Under the pieces are notes generated by a model. That model did not search any database. It was not told the origin of the DNA and saw only the letters and a program-made list of their open reading frames with translations. From NCBI RefSeq assembly GCF_000955955.1, contig NZ_JYJG01000001.1:1-64000 (forward strand): DNA of 64,000 nt. The letters run 5' to 3'. Made by a program: the position numbers and the translations under genes. Below, one piece after another: positions 33,955 through 42,948 of the stretch. The DNA comes from Lentzea aerocolonigenes (GTDB taxonomy: Bacteria; Actinomycetota; Actinomycetes; Mycobacteriales; Pseudonocardiaceae). Each line of letters opens with the position of its first letter. Position 1 is the stretch's first letter.

Positions 33955-35511
33955 TTGCGCAGGTTCCTGGCTTTCGTCCTCGGCGTGGTCGCGCTCACCA
34001 CCACGGGCGTGAGCGCCGCGGCCGACCCTCCCGACCCCCTCGCCGAGTACAACGCCCAGCCGGTCAAATGGGCGCAGTGCAGCGGAAAGCTCAGCGAGCT
34101 GGAGTGCGCGACGCTCATGGCGCCGCTCGACTACACCAAACCGGCCGGTGACCGGATCAACCTGACCATCAGCCGCAAGAAGGCGGCGGCGCAGGACCGC
34201 AGGCGCGGCGTGCTGTTCACCAATCCGGGTGGACCTGGTAGCGCCGGGCTCAGCCTGCCGCTGTTCCTGGCGAAGTCCGAGCTCGCGCAGGTCTACGACG
34301 TGATCGGCCTCGACCCGCGCGGGGTCGGCGGGTCGACGGCGCTGAACTGCCGGGCCGCGCCCGCGATCGCGGATCCGGAGTCCCGGCCCGCGGACGGCGT
34401 GTTCGGCAAGTGGGCGGCAGAGGCGCGCGAGGCCGAGGAGGCGTGCCAGAAGTCGTCCGGCGGCATCCGGCAGTTCATCAGCACCGCGAACACCGCGCGG
34501 GACATGGACGTCGTGCGGGCCGTGCTGGGTGAGCAGAAGATCAACTACCTGGGCTACTCCTACGGCACGTACCTGGGCGCGGTGTACGGGACGTTGTTCC
34601 CGAACCGGCTCGACCGCAGCGTGCTCGACTCGGCCGTGCACCCGGAGTGGCTGTGGCACGAGCAGTTCCGCCAGCAGGCCGTGGCGTACCGGCACGACGT
34701 CGAGATGTGGGCGACGTGGGTCGGGGAGCGCAACGAGAAGTTCGGGCTGGGCAAGTCGCAGGACGAGGTGATCGCCGAGGTCGAGAAGGTCGCCGCGAAG
34801 TTGCACGGCACGCCGATCGGTGAGCACAACCGCTCTTCCTTCGACGGCGCGATGGGTGTGGGTGCCCGCTACCGTCCACTGTGGTCGGACCTGGCGTCGA
34901 TCGTGATCAAGCTGCGGTCGGGGGAGAAGCCGGCGAACACCGAGGGCGCCAAGGCCGGGCAGGTGCTCGCGAAGACCGGTCTGCAGGAGCTGCGGTCCGG
35001 CGTGTTCGACACGGTCACCTGCGAGTCGGACTGGCCGACCGACCTGCACCTGTACTACGAGGACATGCGGACGTTCCGCGACCGCTACCCGTTCGGCTTC
35101 GGCATCGTCCGCGCCGCCCCGATGACGTGCACGTTCCGCTCGTTCACGCCGCCGGAGGAGCCGGTCAGGCTCGCGCGCAACGGGTACCCGGTCGGCGTCG
35201 TCGTGCAGTCCGAGGGCGACACGCAGACGCAGTACGCGAGCGGGCCCGCGATGGCGGCACGGCTCGGGCACAACCTGATCACCGTCGTCGACGAGGGCAA
35301 GCACGGGCTCTACAACGGCGGCAACAAGTGCGTCGACGACAAGGTCAACCGGTACCTGATCGACGGGGCGCTGCCGGGCAGCAGCTCCGAGTGCGCGGGG
35401 GACCCGCGGCCGGACGTTCCCAAGGACGGTCAGGGCGGGGCGGCTCCGGCGCTCTCGACGGACCGGATGCAGCTGTATCTGGACGGTCGAGGGCTGTCTG
35501 CCCGACCCTAG
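33955..35511 (+). CDS. Secreted alpha/beta hydrolase, tripeptidyl aminopeptidase-like
   Basis: This 518-aa exported hydrolase is of the Streptomyces Tap/SlpD type, which removes tripeptides or related groups. The TTG start has GGAGG 8 nt upstream and begins a signal peptide (MRRFLAFVLGVVALTTTGVSAAADP). The oxyanion motif is NPGGPGSAG, the nucleophile Ser lies in YLGYSYGTYLG, the acid is probably Asp in QSEGDTQT, and the His is in DEGKHGLY. The C-terminal part matches the TAP-like domain. Six cysteines suggest disulfides. It is divergent from fasR; a strong terminator follows. Confidence 0.9.
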   Translation: MRRFLAFVLGVVALTTTGVSAAADPPDPLAEYNAQPVKWAQCSGKLSELECATLMAPLDYTKPAGDRINLTISRKKAAAQDRRRGVLFTNPGGPGSAGLSLPLFLAKSELAQVYDVIGLDPRGVGGSTALNCRAAPAIADPESRPADGVFGKWAAEAREAEEACQKSSGGIRQFISTANTARDMDVVRAVLGEQKINYLGYSYGTYLGAVYGTLFPNRLDRSVLDSAVHPEWLWHEQFRQQAVAYRHDVEMWATWVGERNEKFGLGKSQDEVIAEVEKVAAKLHGTPIGEHNRSSFDGAMGVGARYRPLWSDLASIVIKLRSGEKPANTEGAKAGQVLAKTGLQELRSGVFDTVTCESDWPTDLHLYYEDMRTFRDRYPFGFGIVRAAPMTCTFRSFTPPEEPVRLARNGYPVGVVVQSEGDTQTQYASGPAMAARLGHNLITVVDEGKHGLYNGGNKCVDDKVNRYLIDGALPGSSSECAGDPRPDVPKDGQGGAAPALSTDRMQLYLDGRGLSARP

Positions 35512-35517
35512 AAATGT

Positions 35518-35552
35518 GGAAGCGCCCGGCACTCTCCGTGTCGGGCGCTTCC
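35518..35552 (+). terminator. Terminator hairpin after the alpha/beta hydrolase
   Basis: GGAAGCGCCCGGCAC pairs with GTGTCGGGCGCTTCC (one wobble pair) around a 5-nt loop, starting 7 nt after the stop codon. It is one of the strongest stems in the window. Confidence 0.8.
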
Positions 35553-35718
35553 CTCTCCCCGGTCCCCACCGGTAGTTCCACTCTGGACTGTATTGAGACA
35601 AAAATCCACGTCAGCCACCCTTTCGTGTCACAGTGTCGAAGTTGCCGAGCGGGGTGAACCGCGAAACGATCAACTGGTCGGATATTCACTCACCGCAACA
35701 TCGTTCTTTGGAGGGCCC

Positions 35719-36489
35719 GTGGGCTCGCAAATCACCGAGGGCCTGGGCCAGGCGTGGGCGATGGTCGCCACGTTCGTGCCGAAGCTCCTCGGCTTCCTGC
35801 TCGTCCTGGTCATCGGCTGGTTCATCGCCAAGGCTCTCGCCAAGGGCGTCCAGTTCCTGCTCAAGCGTGTCGGCTTCGAGAAGCTCGTCGACCGCTCCGG
35901 CCTGAACAACGCCATGCGGCAGTCGCCGATGGACGCGTCCGGCCTGATCGCCAAGATCGTCTACTACTTCGTGCTGCTGATCGCGCTGCAGCTGGCGTTC
36001 GGCGTGTTCGGCGCGTCGAACCCGGTCAGCACGCTGCTGAACGAGGTCATCGCGTACCTGCCGCGCATCGTCGTCGCGATGGTGCTCGTGATCGTCGCGT
36101 CGGCCATCGGCACGGCTCTCAAAGGCCTCGTCACCGGTGCGCTGGGCCAGCGCTCGTACACGAAGATCCTGGGCAACATCACGTACGGCTTCGTGATGGC
36201 GCTGGGCGTCATCGCGGCGCTCAACCAGCTGGGCATCGCGATCTCGGTGACCATGCCGGTCCTGATCGCCGTGCTCGCCACGGTCGCCGGCGTGATCATC
36301 ATCGGTGTGGGCGGCGGTCTGGTCCGCCCCATGCAGGCGCGCTGGGAGGGCTGGCTGAACCGCATGCAGGAGGAGGCCAACGTCCAGTCGCCGATGCCGC
36401 GCGCGTCGCAGGAGATGCCCGCGAACGTGGGTGGCCGCATGGGTGACGCCCCGACGCCGCCGTCGGGCATGCCGATGGGCGAGAAGTAG
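35719..36489 (+). CDS. Small mechanosensitive-channel-like membrane protein (TM_helix repeats)
   Basis: This 256-aa protein has four to five membrane helices: FVPKLLGFLLVLVIGWFIAKALA, IAKIVYYFVLLIALQLAFGVF, LPRIVVAMVLVIVASAIGTAL, YGFVMALGVIAALNQLGIA and VLIAVLATVAGVIIIGVGGGL. This repeated helix pattern (PF05552-like) is found in MscS-related proteins and CmpX, but the cytoplasmic MscS beta domain is missing; instead there is a short hydrophilic tail rich in Met and Pro. The GTG at 35719 has GGAGGG just upstream. Channel activity is inferred. A strong terminator follows. Confidence 0.8.
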   Translation: MGSQITEGLGQAWAMVATFVPKLLGFLLVLVIGWFIAKALAKGVQFLLKRVGFEKLVDRSGLNNAMRQSPMDASGLIAKIVYYFVLLIALQLAFGVFGASNPVSTLLNEVIAYLPRIVVAMVLVIVASAIGTALKGLVTGALGQRSYTKILGNITYGFVMALGVIAALNQLGIAISVTMPVLIAVLATVAGVIIIGVGGGLVRPMQARWEGWLNRMQEEANVQSPMPRASQEMPANVGGRMGDAPTPPSGMPMGEK

Positions 36490-36502
36490 TTCTCATTTCG
36501 TC

Positions 36503-36530
36503 GAAGGGGCCCCGCGCGCGGGGCCCCTTC
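36503..36530 (+). terminator. Terminator hairpin after the channel-like gene
   Basis: Positions 36503-36530 form a perfect 28-nt palindrome, left arm GAAGGGGCCCCGC and right arm GCGGGGCCCCTTC, followed by TTCG. It lies 13 nt after the stop codon. Confidence 0.8.
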
Positions 36531-36619
36531 TTCGTGTTCTGACGGTTCTCCAGCTGGTGTCCAGTGGGCGGACGGACGCTCGACTCCACCCGAACTGTCC
36601 GCTGCGCGGTGGAGGACCC

Positions 36620-37669
36620 ATGAAAGCCCTTGTGCTGTCCGGAGGCGCGGGAACAAGCCCCGCGGGATGTTCACTGCCGGCGCTGCTCGTCCCCATCGCG
36701 AACAAACCGGTGCTCGAGTACGTCGTGGAGAACCTGAGGGACATCGGCATCACCGAGATCGGCGTCGTCGTCAGCGAGAGCGAGCACGAGGTCGTGGAGT
36801 TGTTCGGTGACGGGTCGGTGCTGGGCGTGTCGCTCACCTACCTCGACCAGCAATCCTCGCTCGGACTGGCCCACTCCGTGCGGCTCGCCCGGCCGTTCCT
36901 CGGTGACGACGACTTCGTGCTGTACCTGGGCGGCACGGTGTTCGCCGAGGGGATCTCGCACATCGCCGAGGACTTCGAGCGGCTGCGGCCGTCCGCACAG
37001 GTGCTGGTGGACAAGGTGGAGGACCCGCGGCTGTACGGGATCGCGGAGGTGGACGAGAACTCGCGCGTGACGCGGTTGATCGAGCGCCCGCGGGAGCCGC
37101 GCAGCGACCTGGCGATGATCGGCGTCTACTTCTTCACCTCCGCGATCCACGCCGCCGTGGACGCGATCGAGCCGTCGTGGCGCGGCGAGTTCGAGATCAC
37201 CGACGCGTTGCAGTGGCTGGTCACGCACGAGCGCGATGTGCGGGCGTCGAGCTACTCCGGGTTCTGGAAGGACACCGGCAAGATCGAGGACGTGCTCGAG
37301 TGCAACCGCGAGCTGCTGCTGGGGCTGCGGGCGGACAACCAGGGCGTCGTCGACTCCGAGTCGCGGCTGATCGGTGACGTCGTGATCGAGGAGGGCGCGC
37401 GGGTGGTCCGGTCGTGCATCGTCGGGCCCGCGATCATCGGTCCTGGCACGCTGGTCGAGGAGTCGATCGTCGGGCCGTACACGTCGGTCGGCGCGGACTG
37501 CCGGATCACCGAGTCCGGGGTGGCCGACTCGATCGTGCTGAACGAGGCGTCCGTGCACAACGTGTCCGGGATCGAGACGTCGTTGATCGGGCGCAAGGCC
37601 CGCGTGGGGTCCGCGCGCCAGCACCGGCTGGTCGTCGGTGACGGCGCGCACGTCGAGGTCGCTGCTTAG
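36620..37669 (+). CDS. RmlA-like nucleotidyltransferase homologue lacking catalytic residues
   Basis: This 349-aa protein is built like long-form glucose-1-phosphate thymidylyltransferases (StrD type): an N-terminal nucleotidyltransferase fold and a C-terminal left-handed beta-helix (VIEEGARVVRSCIVGPAIIGPG). The start MKALVLSGGAGT and ANKPVLEY are conserved. However, the RxRPxT...K stretch that holds the catalytic Arg and Lys is replaced by SPAGCSLPALL, and the metal-binding Asp of GDN is lost (YLGGTVF). The later KDTG is kept. It probably binds sugar nucleotides without catalysis, or has a changed reaction. The ATG has GGAGG upstream. It overlaps the next gene convergently by 4 nt. Confidence 0.85.
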   Translation: MKALVLSGGAGTSPAGCSLPALLVPIANKPVLEYVVENLRDIGITEIGVVVSESEHEVVELFGDGSVLGVSLTYLDQQSSLGLAHSVRLARPFLGDDDFVLYLGGTVFAEGISHIAEDFERLRPSAQVLVDKVEDPRLYGIAEVDENSRVTRLIERPREPRSDLAMIGVYFFTSAIHAAVDAIEPSWRGEFEITDALQWLVTHERDVRASSYSGFWKDTGKIEDVLECNRELLLGLRADNQGVVDSESRLIGDVVIEEGARVVRSCIVGPAIIGPGTLVEESIVGPYTSVGADCRITESGVADSIVLNEASVHNVSGIETSLIGRKARVGSARQHRLVVGDGAHVEVAA

Positions 37670-38709
37670 GGGTTCATCCAGTCCTGAAGGCGGTCGCACT
37701 CCTCGGCGACCGCCTTCTGCCTGCTCTTCGGCAGCTTGTCCAGGTAGTCGACGGTGATCTTCTTGTCCTTGGTCACGGACCAGGTGGCGACGACGCGGCC
37801 GTCGACGAGGACGGTGGGCTTGCCGCCGATGACCACGCCGAGCCGGTCGTCCGCGATGACCCTCCTGCGGTCGGCGTGGGCGAGCAGGATGTTGTCGAAC
37901 TCGGGCAGAAGCCTTACCGGGAGTGGGGTTTCCGGGTCGGGGCGCGGTGCGTCCTGGAGGTCGAACAGCTCCTTGCCCGCATCGTTGCGGAACGTGACGA
38001 GCTGCGGCCTGAGCTGTTCGAAGACCTCGCCGAGCCTGGTGAGGCCGGACCACTGCTGGGCGTCCATCACGCTCGCGGGGCCGAACGCCCTGAGGTAGCG
38101 CAGCACCAGCGTCTCGAGGCTCATGGGGTGTTGCTCCTGGTCCAGCCAGGACTCCAGGGTCGTGCAGACCGCTCGGCCGCTCTTGTGCCACAGGCCTCTC
38201 GGCGGGATCTGGACCAGCGCGAGCTTGTTGCGCAGTGCGTTGCCCAGCACTGTGTGTTCGCGGTCTGGCCAGAGTTCCTTGAGCTGCTTGCCGGCTTCCG
38301 CGGTGCTCTGCGGTGCGTCGTCGAGAATCTTGCGCCCTGCCTCGGCGACGGCGTCGAGGTCGAGTCCCCGCAGGTGTTTCGCGAACGGGCCGCTCTGCAG
38401 TTCGCGGTCGAGCCTGAGCTGGGTGTGGGGCCGCAGCGAGAGGGCGTCCTGTGCGCTGACCAGGTGGATCGTGCCGCGCATCAGCAGGACGCGGACCACG
38501 TACCTGCTGATGAGGAGGTCTTCGAGCTCCTGCGGCTGGAAGTTCTGCAGCCGCGTCCACAGGCCGACGTACGGCGACTTCGGTTCCTGCGCCTGGATGC
38601 CGAAGAGGCGTTCGATGGTGGCGAACGCGCCGATGTCGGCACGTTCGCGCAGCATCTGTCGTTCGATCAGCGCCCGGTTGAGGGCGTCCTGGCTCAGCTG
38701 GGTCCCCAT
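37666..38709 (-). CDS. Winged-helix DNA glycosylase homologue, AlkZ/YcaQ (HTH_42) family
   Basis: This 347-aa protein of the HTH_42 family includes AlkZ, which removes azinomycin-type interstrand crosslinks from DNA, and YcaQ/AlkX. The diagnostic catalytic motif QxQ is present as FGIQAQEPKSPY near residue 42. RGTIHLVSAQDALSLR, GLWHKSGRAV, LLPEFDNILLAHADR and the C-terminal VATWSV are typical of the family. The ATG at 38709 is 7 nt after a TAACCT box. It follows the phytase-like gene by 10 nt on the same strand. A DNA repair or self-resistance role is inferred; no crosslinker biosynthesis genes are seen here. Confidence 0.82.
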   Translation of the reverse strand: MGTQLSQDALNRALIERQMLRERADIGAFATIERLFGIQAQEPKSPYVGLWTRLQNFQPQELEDLLISRYVVRVLLMRGTIHLVSAQDALSLRPHTQLRLDRELQSGPFAKHLRGLDLDAVAEAGRKILDDAPQSTAEAGKQLKELWPDREHTVLGNALRNKLALVQIPPRGLWHKSGRAVCTTLESWLDQEQHPMSLETLVLRYLRAFGPASVMDAQQWSGLTRLGEVFEQLRPQLVTFRNDAGKELFDLQDAPRPDPETPLPVRLLPEFDNILLAHADRRRVIADDRLGVVIGGKPTVLVDGRVVATWSVTKDKKITVDYLDKLPKSRQKAVAEECDRLQDWMNP

Positions 38710-38719
38710 GGGGGACAGG

Positions 38720-39805
38720 TTAGAACCTGATGAACGCGAAACCGGTGCCGTTCTCCCGTTCTCCATCGTGGACGACCAGCAGGTCGAGCTTGCCGAGGAC
38801 GATGTCGGCGCCGTCGGAGTGCTCGACGTCGGAGATCCGGAAGTCCTTCAGCGGCACCATGTTGGCCTTGCGGTAGGCGACGAACCGCGAGTCGCCCTGG
38901 CTCGACGCGAGCAGCACGTCGTTCGCGATCGTGAGGCCCTCGGCGTCGGCTTCGAGCCACTTGCCGCCGAAGCCGGGGTTCGGGCCGTCTGCCTCGCACT
39001 CCTCGGTCTCCGGGTTGAACTTCTGCGGCGTGCCCCAGGTCCTGACCTCGTCGACCAGTTGCGGCTTGCCGAAGCCGTTGGAGCGCAACGGGATGCGCCA
39101 GATGCCGACGTCCTCCTGCGCCGCGTACAGGGTGCTGGTGCGCTCGTCGATCACCATGCCCTCGACCTGCGGGCCCTCGCCGGGCTCGGTGCACACCGTC
39201 CACTGCTTGCCGTTCGGCAGGGTGAAGGTGCCCGGAAGGTCCAGAGTGGACACCTTCTCGGTGTCGTTGCCGGTCGCGTGCAGAAGCGCGATGGTGGTCT
39301 CGTTGCGCCGGCTGGTGACGACGACGTCCTTGCCGTCGACGCGTCCGGCGGCGAGACCGTAGACGGTGTGCTGCTTCTCGACCTCTTGTTCGGTGCTGCT
39401 GAACACAGGCTTGGTGGCCGGGTTCGTGATGTCCTTCGCGCCGTGTTCGTCCACTTGGAACACCCGGATGCGGTCACGGCCGCGGTCGCTGACGAACGCC
39501 CGGTTGCCCAGCACGTCGACGTTGTTGTAGCGCCCCGGTTTGGCGCCGGGCGTGGGTGGCTGCGGCGCCGGGTACACGCCGATCGTGCGGCCGTTGAGGT
39601 CGAACGCCGCCAAGCCGCCTTCCTTGAGTGTGCCCAGGACCACACTGCGTTCGGTGTTGCGCGGGTTCACCCAGATGGCCGGGTCGTCCGCGTCGGCGGG
39701 CTCCTCGAACGTCTGCGTGATCGCCGTCGGTGTGATGACGGGAGTCGCAGGAACAGGTCCGGTGAGGAACAAAGGCACGAGCGCCAGCGCTAAGGGAGAT
39801 GACAT
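38720..39805 (-). CDS. Exported beta-propeller phytase-like protein
   Basis: This is a 361-aa protein with a signal peptide (MSSPLALALVPLFLTGPVPATP) and a propeller-type body resembling 3-phytases. Typical stretches are DADDPAIWVNPRNTERSVVLGTLKEGGLAAFDLNGR, RYNNVDVLGNRAFVSDRGRDRIRVF, VEGMVIDERTSTLYAAQEDVGIWRIPL, EADAEGLTIAND and SSQGDSRFVAYR. Beta-propeller phytases bind calcium through such acidic residues and release phosphate from phytate. The ATG at 39805 is 6 nt after TACGTT (leaderless). It is divergent from pnuC. Confidence 0.85.
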   Translation of the reverse strand: MSSPLALALVPLFLTGPVPATPVITPTAITQTFEEPADADDPAIWVNPRNTERSVVLGTLKEGGLAAFDLNGRTIGVYPAPQPPTPGAKPGRYNNVDVLGNRAFVSDRGRDRIRVFQVDEHGAKDITNPATKPVFSSTEQEVEKQHTVYGLAAGRVDGKDVVVTSRRNETTIALLHATGNDTEKVSTLDLPGTFTLPNGKQWTVCTEPGEGPQVEGMVIDERTSTLYAAQEDVGIWRIPLRSNGFGKPQLVDEVRTWGTPQKFNPETEECEADGPNPGFGGKWLEADAEGLTIANDVLLASSQGDSRFVAYRKANMVPLKDFRISDVEHSDGADIVLGKLDLLVVHDGERENGTGFAFIRF

Positions 39806-39860
39806 GGTGGGAACGTAGGAAACACCGGTATACGGCGACTGAACCGCGGGAGAACAAGCC

Positions 39861-40484
39861 GTGTGGTACGAGCTGGGACTGACGATCTTCGGGCAGAAGA
39901 TCGCGTACACGGAGCTGTTCGGGCAGGTCCTCGCGCTGGCGGTGGTCTTCCTGGCACAACGCCGTTCACTCTTGACCTGGCCGGTTCAGCTCGTGTCGGT
40001 CGCGCTGCTGTTCACGGTCTACGCGTCCGCACACCTGGGCGGGCTCGCCACTCGGCAGATCGTCGTTGGGCTGATCGCCGTCTACGGCTGGTACGCGTGG
40101 GTGCGTCGCCGTGATCCGGTGTTCGGCGTGGTGGTGCGCAAGGGTTCCTGGGGTGAACGCGCGGCCGTGGCCGGCGTGTTCGTGGCTGGAACCGTTGCCT
40201 TCGCGCTGGTGCTGGACTGGCTGCACGCCTCGTGGGCGCCGTGGCCGGACGCCGCGATCTTCGTCGGAACGGTTCTGGCTTTTGCCCTGCAGGGCTTGGG
40301 CTTGGTGGAGTTCTGGCTGGTGTGGCTGGTCGTCGATGCCGTCGGCGTGCCGCTGCAGATCCAGTCGGGCCTGTACTTCAGCGCGCTCGTGTACGTGGTC
40401 TTCGCGGGCCTGGTGATCCACGGTTTCGTCGACTGGAACCGCACCGCCCGCCGGTTGACACAGGCGGCAAAGTCTCCTCTATGA
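39861..40484 (+). CDS. pnuC: PnuC-family transporter (nicotinamide riboside or riboflavin)
   Basis: This is a 207-aa membrane protein with about seven helices, of the PnuC family. The diagnostic C-terminal GLVEFWLVWLVVDAVGVPLQIQSGLYFSALVYVVF is present, with YGWYAWVRRRD after helix 4. PnuC imports nicotinamide riboside; the actinobacterial relative RibM imports riboflavin. No FMN riboswitch is visible in the 55-bp gap before it, which weakly favours the vitamin B3 substrate. The GTG start is preceded by GGGAG. It overlaps the M14 peptidase gene by ATGA, an unusual partner. Confidence 0.88.
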   Translation: MWYELGLTIFGQKIAYTELFGQVLALAVVFLAQRRSLLTWPVQLVSVALLFTVYASAHLGGLATRQIVVGLIAVYGWYAWVRRRDPVFGVVVRKGSWGERAAVAGVFVAGTVAFALVLDWLHASWAPWPDAAIFVGTVLAFALQGLGLVEFWLVWLVVDAVGVPLQIQSGLYFSALVYVVFAGLVIHGFVDWNRTARRLTQAAKSPL

Positions 40485-41650
40485 GGGGACTGATCGCTTT
40501 ACTGGCTGCTGTCTCGTTGCTGGTGCCCGTGCCCGCTCAGGCTTCTGAACCGCCGCGGACGGGTTTCGAGAAGACCGGCAGGTGGACCACCGAGGCCGAG
40601 GAACAGGCCTACCTCGCCGCTACGGGCCTACCTGTCGCTCAGATCGGTACGACCGCTTTGGGGCGTCCGATCCAGCTCGTTCGCGTCGGCTCGCGGTCGG
40701 CTCGCACGGTGGTGCTCTTCATCTGCTCGCAGCACGGCGACGAGCCCGCGGGCCGTGAAGCCTGCCTGATCCGGATGCGCTCGCTGCCGCGCAACTCTTC
40801 TGTCGCGTATTTGTTCGTGCCGAACGCCAATCCGGACGGCCGCGTCGCCGACACCCGCGGCAACTCCTCCGGCATCGACATCAACCGGGACCACTTGCTG
40901 TTGAAGTCCGCCGAGGCTCGCGCGATGGCCGCGGTGATCCGGGACCATCGCCCTGACGTCATCCACGACCTCCACGAGTTCGGCCCGTCCGCGCCCTACT
41001 ACGTGAAGGACGTCCTCTGGCTGTGGCCGCGCAACCTCAACGTTGCTCCTGGGGTCCACTCGCTCTCCGAGTCGTTGTCGCGGTCCTACGTCCGGCCTTC
41101 CGTCGAAGCTGCCGGCCGCACTTCGGGCGTCTACGGCATCTACGTCGACCCGGTGACCGGCGAGCCCGTCCGTCAGGTGGCCGGCGACCACCAGGAACGC
41201 ATCCTCCGCAACACGGGTGGGTTGAAGCACGGCATGGGCCTGCTCGTCGAGACCAACGTCGACGGCGCTCCCGCCTATCGTGTCGATTCGCATTTGAAGG
41301 CTCTGGACGGCACCCAGTCGTTCGTCCGGGATCGGCGTGCGGAGATCGAAGCGGCCAACGCCGCCTCGCGTGCCGTCCGGTCCGGCCCGATCTACTTCGG
41401 CGGCGCCGACAACCAGCCGCCTGCGCCCGGTGAGGTTTTGACCACCCCGCCGTGCGGTTACGTGCTGACCGGCGCGCAGTACCGCGAGTTCTCCGACGAG
41501 CTCGCGTTGCACGGCATCAAGTCGCAGTACCTGCGGGGTGGCGACCGCATCGTGCCTTTGAAACAGGAAGCGCGTTCGATCATCCCGCTGCTGCTGGACG
41601 CCCGTGCCGCCGAGCCTCTGCTGAAGGCCGCTCCTGTCGCGCAGTGCTGA
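40481..41650 (+). CDS. Secreted M14-family zinc carboxypeptidase
   Basis: This 389-aa exported peptidase has a signal peptide ([21 protein letters not shown]) and an M14 catalytic domain. The zinc ligands are His and Glu in [11 protein letters not shown] and His in IHDLHEF; the catalytic Glu is probably in [34 protein letters not shown] is the conserved substrate-site Asn/Arg region. The cysteine near the C-terminus could form a disulfide. Its ATG overlaps the pnuC stop, so the two are cotranscribed. It may act on cell-wall or environmental peptides. Confidence 0.9.
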   Translation: MRGLIALLAAVSLLVPVPAQASEPPRTGFEKTGRWTTEAEEQAYLAATGLPVAQIGTTALGRPIQLVRVGSRSARTVVLFICSQHGDEPAGREACLIRMRSLPRNSSVAYLFVPNANPDGRVADTRGNSSGIDINRDHLLLKSAEARAMAAVIRDHRPDVIHDLHEFGPSAPYYVKDVLWLWPRNLNVAPGVHSLSESLSRSYVRPSVEAAGRTSGVYGIYVDPVTGEPVRQVAGDHQERILRNTGGLKHGMGLLVETNVDGAPAYRVDSHLKALDGTQSFVRDRRAEIEAANAASRAVRSGPIYFGGADNQPPAPGEVLTTPPCGYVLTGAQYREFSDELALHGIKSQYLRGGDRIVPLKQEARSIIPLLLDARAAEPLLKAAPVAQC

Positions 41651-41721
41651 GTCCGTTGAGCCGCCGGCCACGCGTCGAATATCGGTCGCGGGTGATCTTG
41701 GGGCCGTGGTCCGATGGCGCG

Positions 41722-42948
41722 ATGCGCGTCGAGCAGTACTCCTACTTCGCCCTCAAGAGCCTCACTGTCTCCGCTGCCGAGATGACCCGGCGGCTCGGCA
41801 GCGAGCCGGATGATGTCTGGGTGCGGGGCAGCAGGAACCCCGAGCGGGACGTGCCGCGGGTGCACATGTGGAGGATCGTCCGGCGCACGGTCGAACACGT
41901 CGACGAGCAGGTCGAACACCTCGTCGACCGGCTGCTGCCCGTCCGCGACGAGCTGGTGCGCTTGGCCGCCGACCCCGAGATCGACGCGATCATGCAGGTG
42001 GTGCGCTACTTCAACGACGACGGCCAGGCCGACTCGGAGAGGGCACCGGTCGGCTTGCGCCTCGAGCCGCGGACCGTGGCGTTCCTCGCCGACGTCGGCG
42101 CCTGGCTCGACTTCGACGAGTACGACCACGTCTACCCGCCCGACGAACCGTTGCGTCAGATCACGGTCGGTTTGCTGGCGAGCATGGAGCAGAACCTCGC
42201 CGAGCACGCCTGCCATCTGCACCGGTATCTCGAGCGTGCGACGGTCGTCGAGACCGAGGAGCTGCTCATCGCGGACAGCGGCCTCGACGACGACACGTTC
42301 AACATCGTCGCGTTGGCACGGTTCAACTCGGAGAACGTCACGGCTCGGGTCGCGGAGACGGTGAACGCGGTGAGGGCGTCCGGGCGGCCGTTCTCGTGGT
42401 GGGTCGGGCCCGCGTCCACCCCGGCCGATCTCGGGCCGGTGCTGAAGCAGTCGGGCATCGCGGCGGCGGAGACCGAGGCGGCGATGTGGCTGGACCTCGC
42501 CGACGCCGCCCTGCCCGAGTCGAACGCCGACGGGCTGGAGATCCGGCGGGTGACCACCGAAGCAGAGTTCGCGGACTACGCGACGGTCCTGGCCGCGAAC
42601 TGGGATCCGCCCGCCGCGACGGTCCGGCGGTTCTACGCCGACACTGCCGCGCACGCGTTGGAGAGTCAGGCGCGCTACCTCGTCGGGTACGTGGACGGGC
42701 GTGCGGTGTGCACGGCGGAGGTGTTCATGCACGCGGGGGTCGCCGGGATCTACAACATCGCGACGTTGGCCGGAGATCGGCGACGTGGCTACGGCGGCGC
42801 GATCACGTTGGCCGCGTTGCGCGCCGCGCGTGCTGAGGGCTACCGCTACGCGGTTCTGCAGGCCTCCGACGACGGTGAGGCCGTCTATCGGCGTCTCGGG
42901 TTCAGCATCGCCGGTGAGTTCACCGAGTACGGCTTCAGGGTGGTGTGA
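41722..42948 (+). CDS. DUF4279-GNAT fusion protein
   Basis: This 408-aa protein joins two modules usually found apart. Residues 1-145 match DUF4279 ([36 protein letters not shown]...MWRIVRR, then Pro/Glu-rich segments). Residues 150-408 are a GNAT acetyltransferase of the type starting [13 protein letters not shown] and [17 protein letters not shown], with acetyl-CoA loop [21 protein letters not shown] and VYRRLGF. Both modules look complete and no frame break is seen at the junction. The substrate is unknown. The last 14 nt overlap the next gene convergently. Confidence 0.8.
   Translation: MRVEQYSYFALKSLTVSAAEMTRRLGSEPDDVWVRGSRNPERDVPRVHMWRIVRRTVEHVDEQVEHLVDRLLPVRDELVRLAADPEIDAIMQVVRYFNDDGQADSERAPVGLRLEPRTVAFLADVGAWLDFDEYDHVYPPDEPLRQITVGLLASMEQNLAEHACHLHRYLERATVVETEELLIADSGLDDDTFNIVALARFNSENVTARVAETVNAVRASGRPFSWWVGPASTPADLGPVLKQSGIAAAETEAAMWLDLADAALPESNADGLEIRRVTTEAEFADYATVLAANWDPPAATVRRFYADTAAHALESQARYLVGYVDGRAVCTAEVFMHAGVAGIYNIATLAGDRRRGYGGAITLAALRAARAEGYRYAVLQASDDGEAVYRRLGFSIAGEFTEYGFRVV

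Noticed and set aside
32704..35601. 965-codon minus-strand frame running across the alpha/beta hydrolase into fasR
   Set aside because: It is a shadow of two well-supported genes on other frames.
39806..39860. Search for an FMN riboswitch before pnuC
   Set aside because: The 55-bp gap is too short and lacks the conserved RFN sequences.
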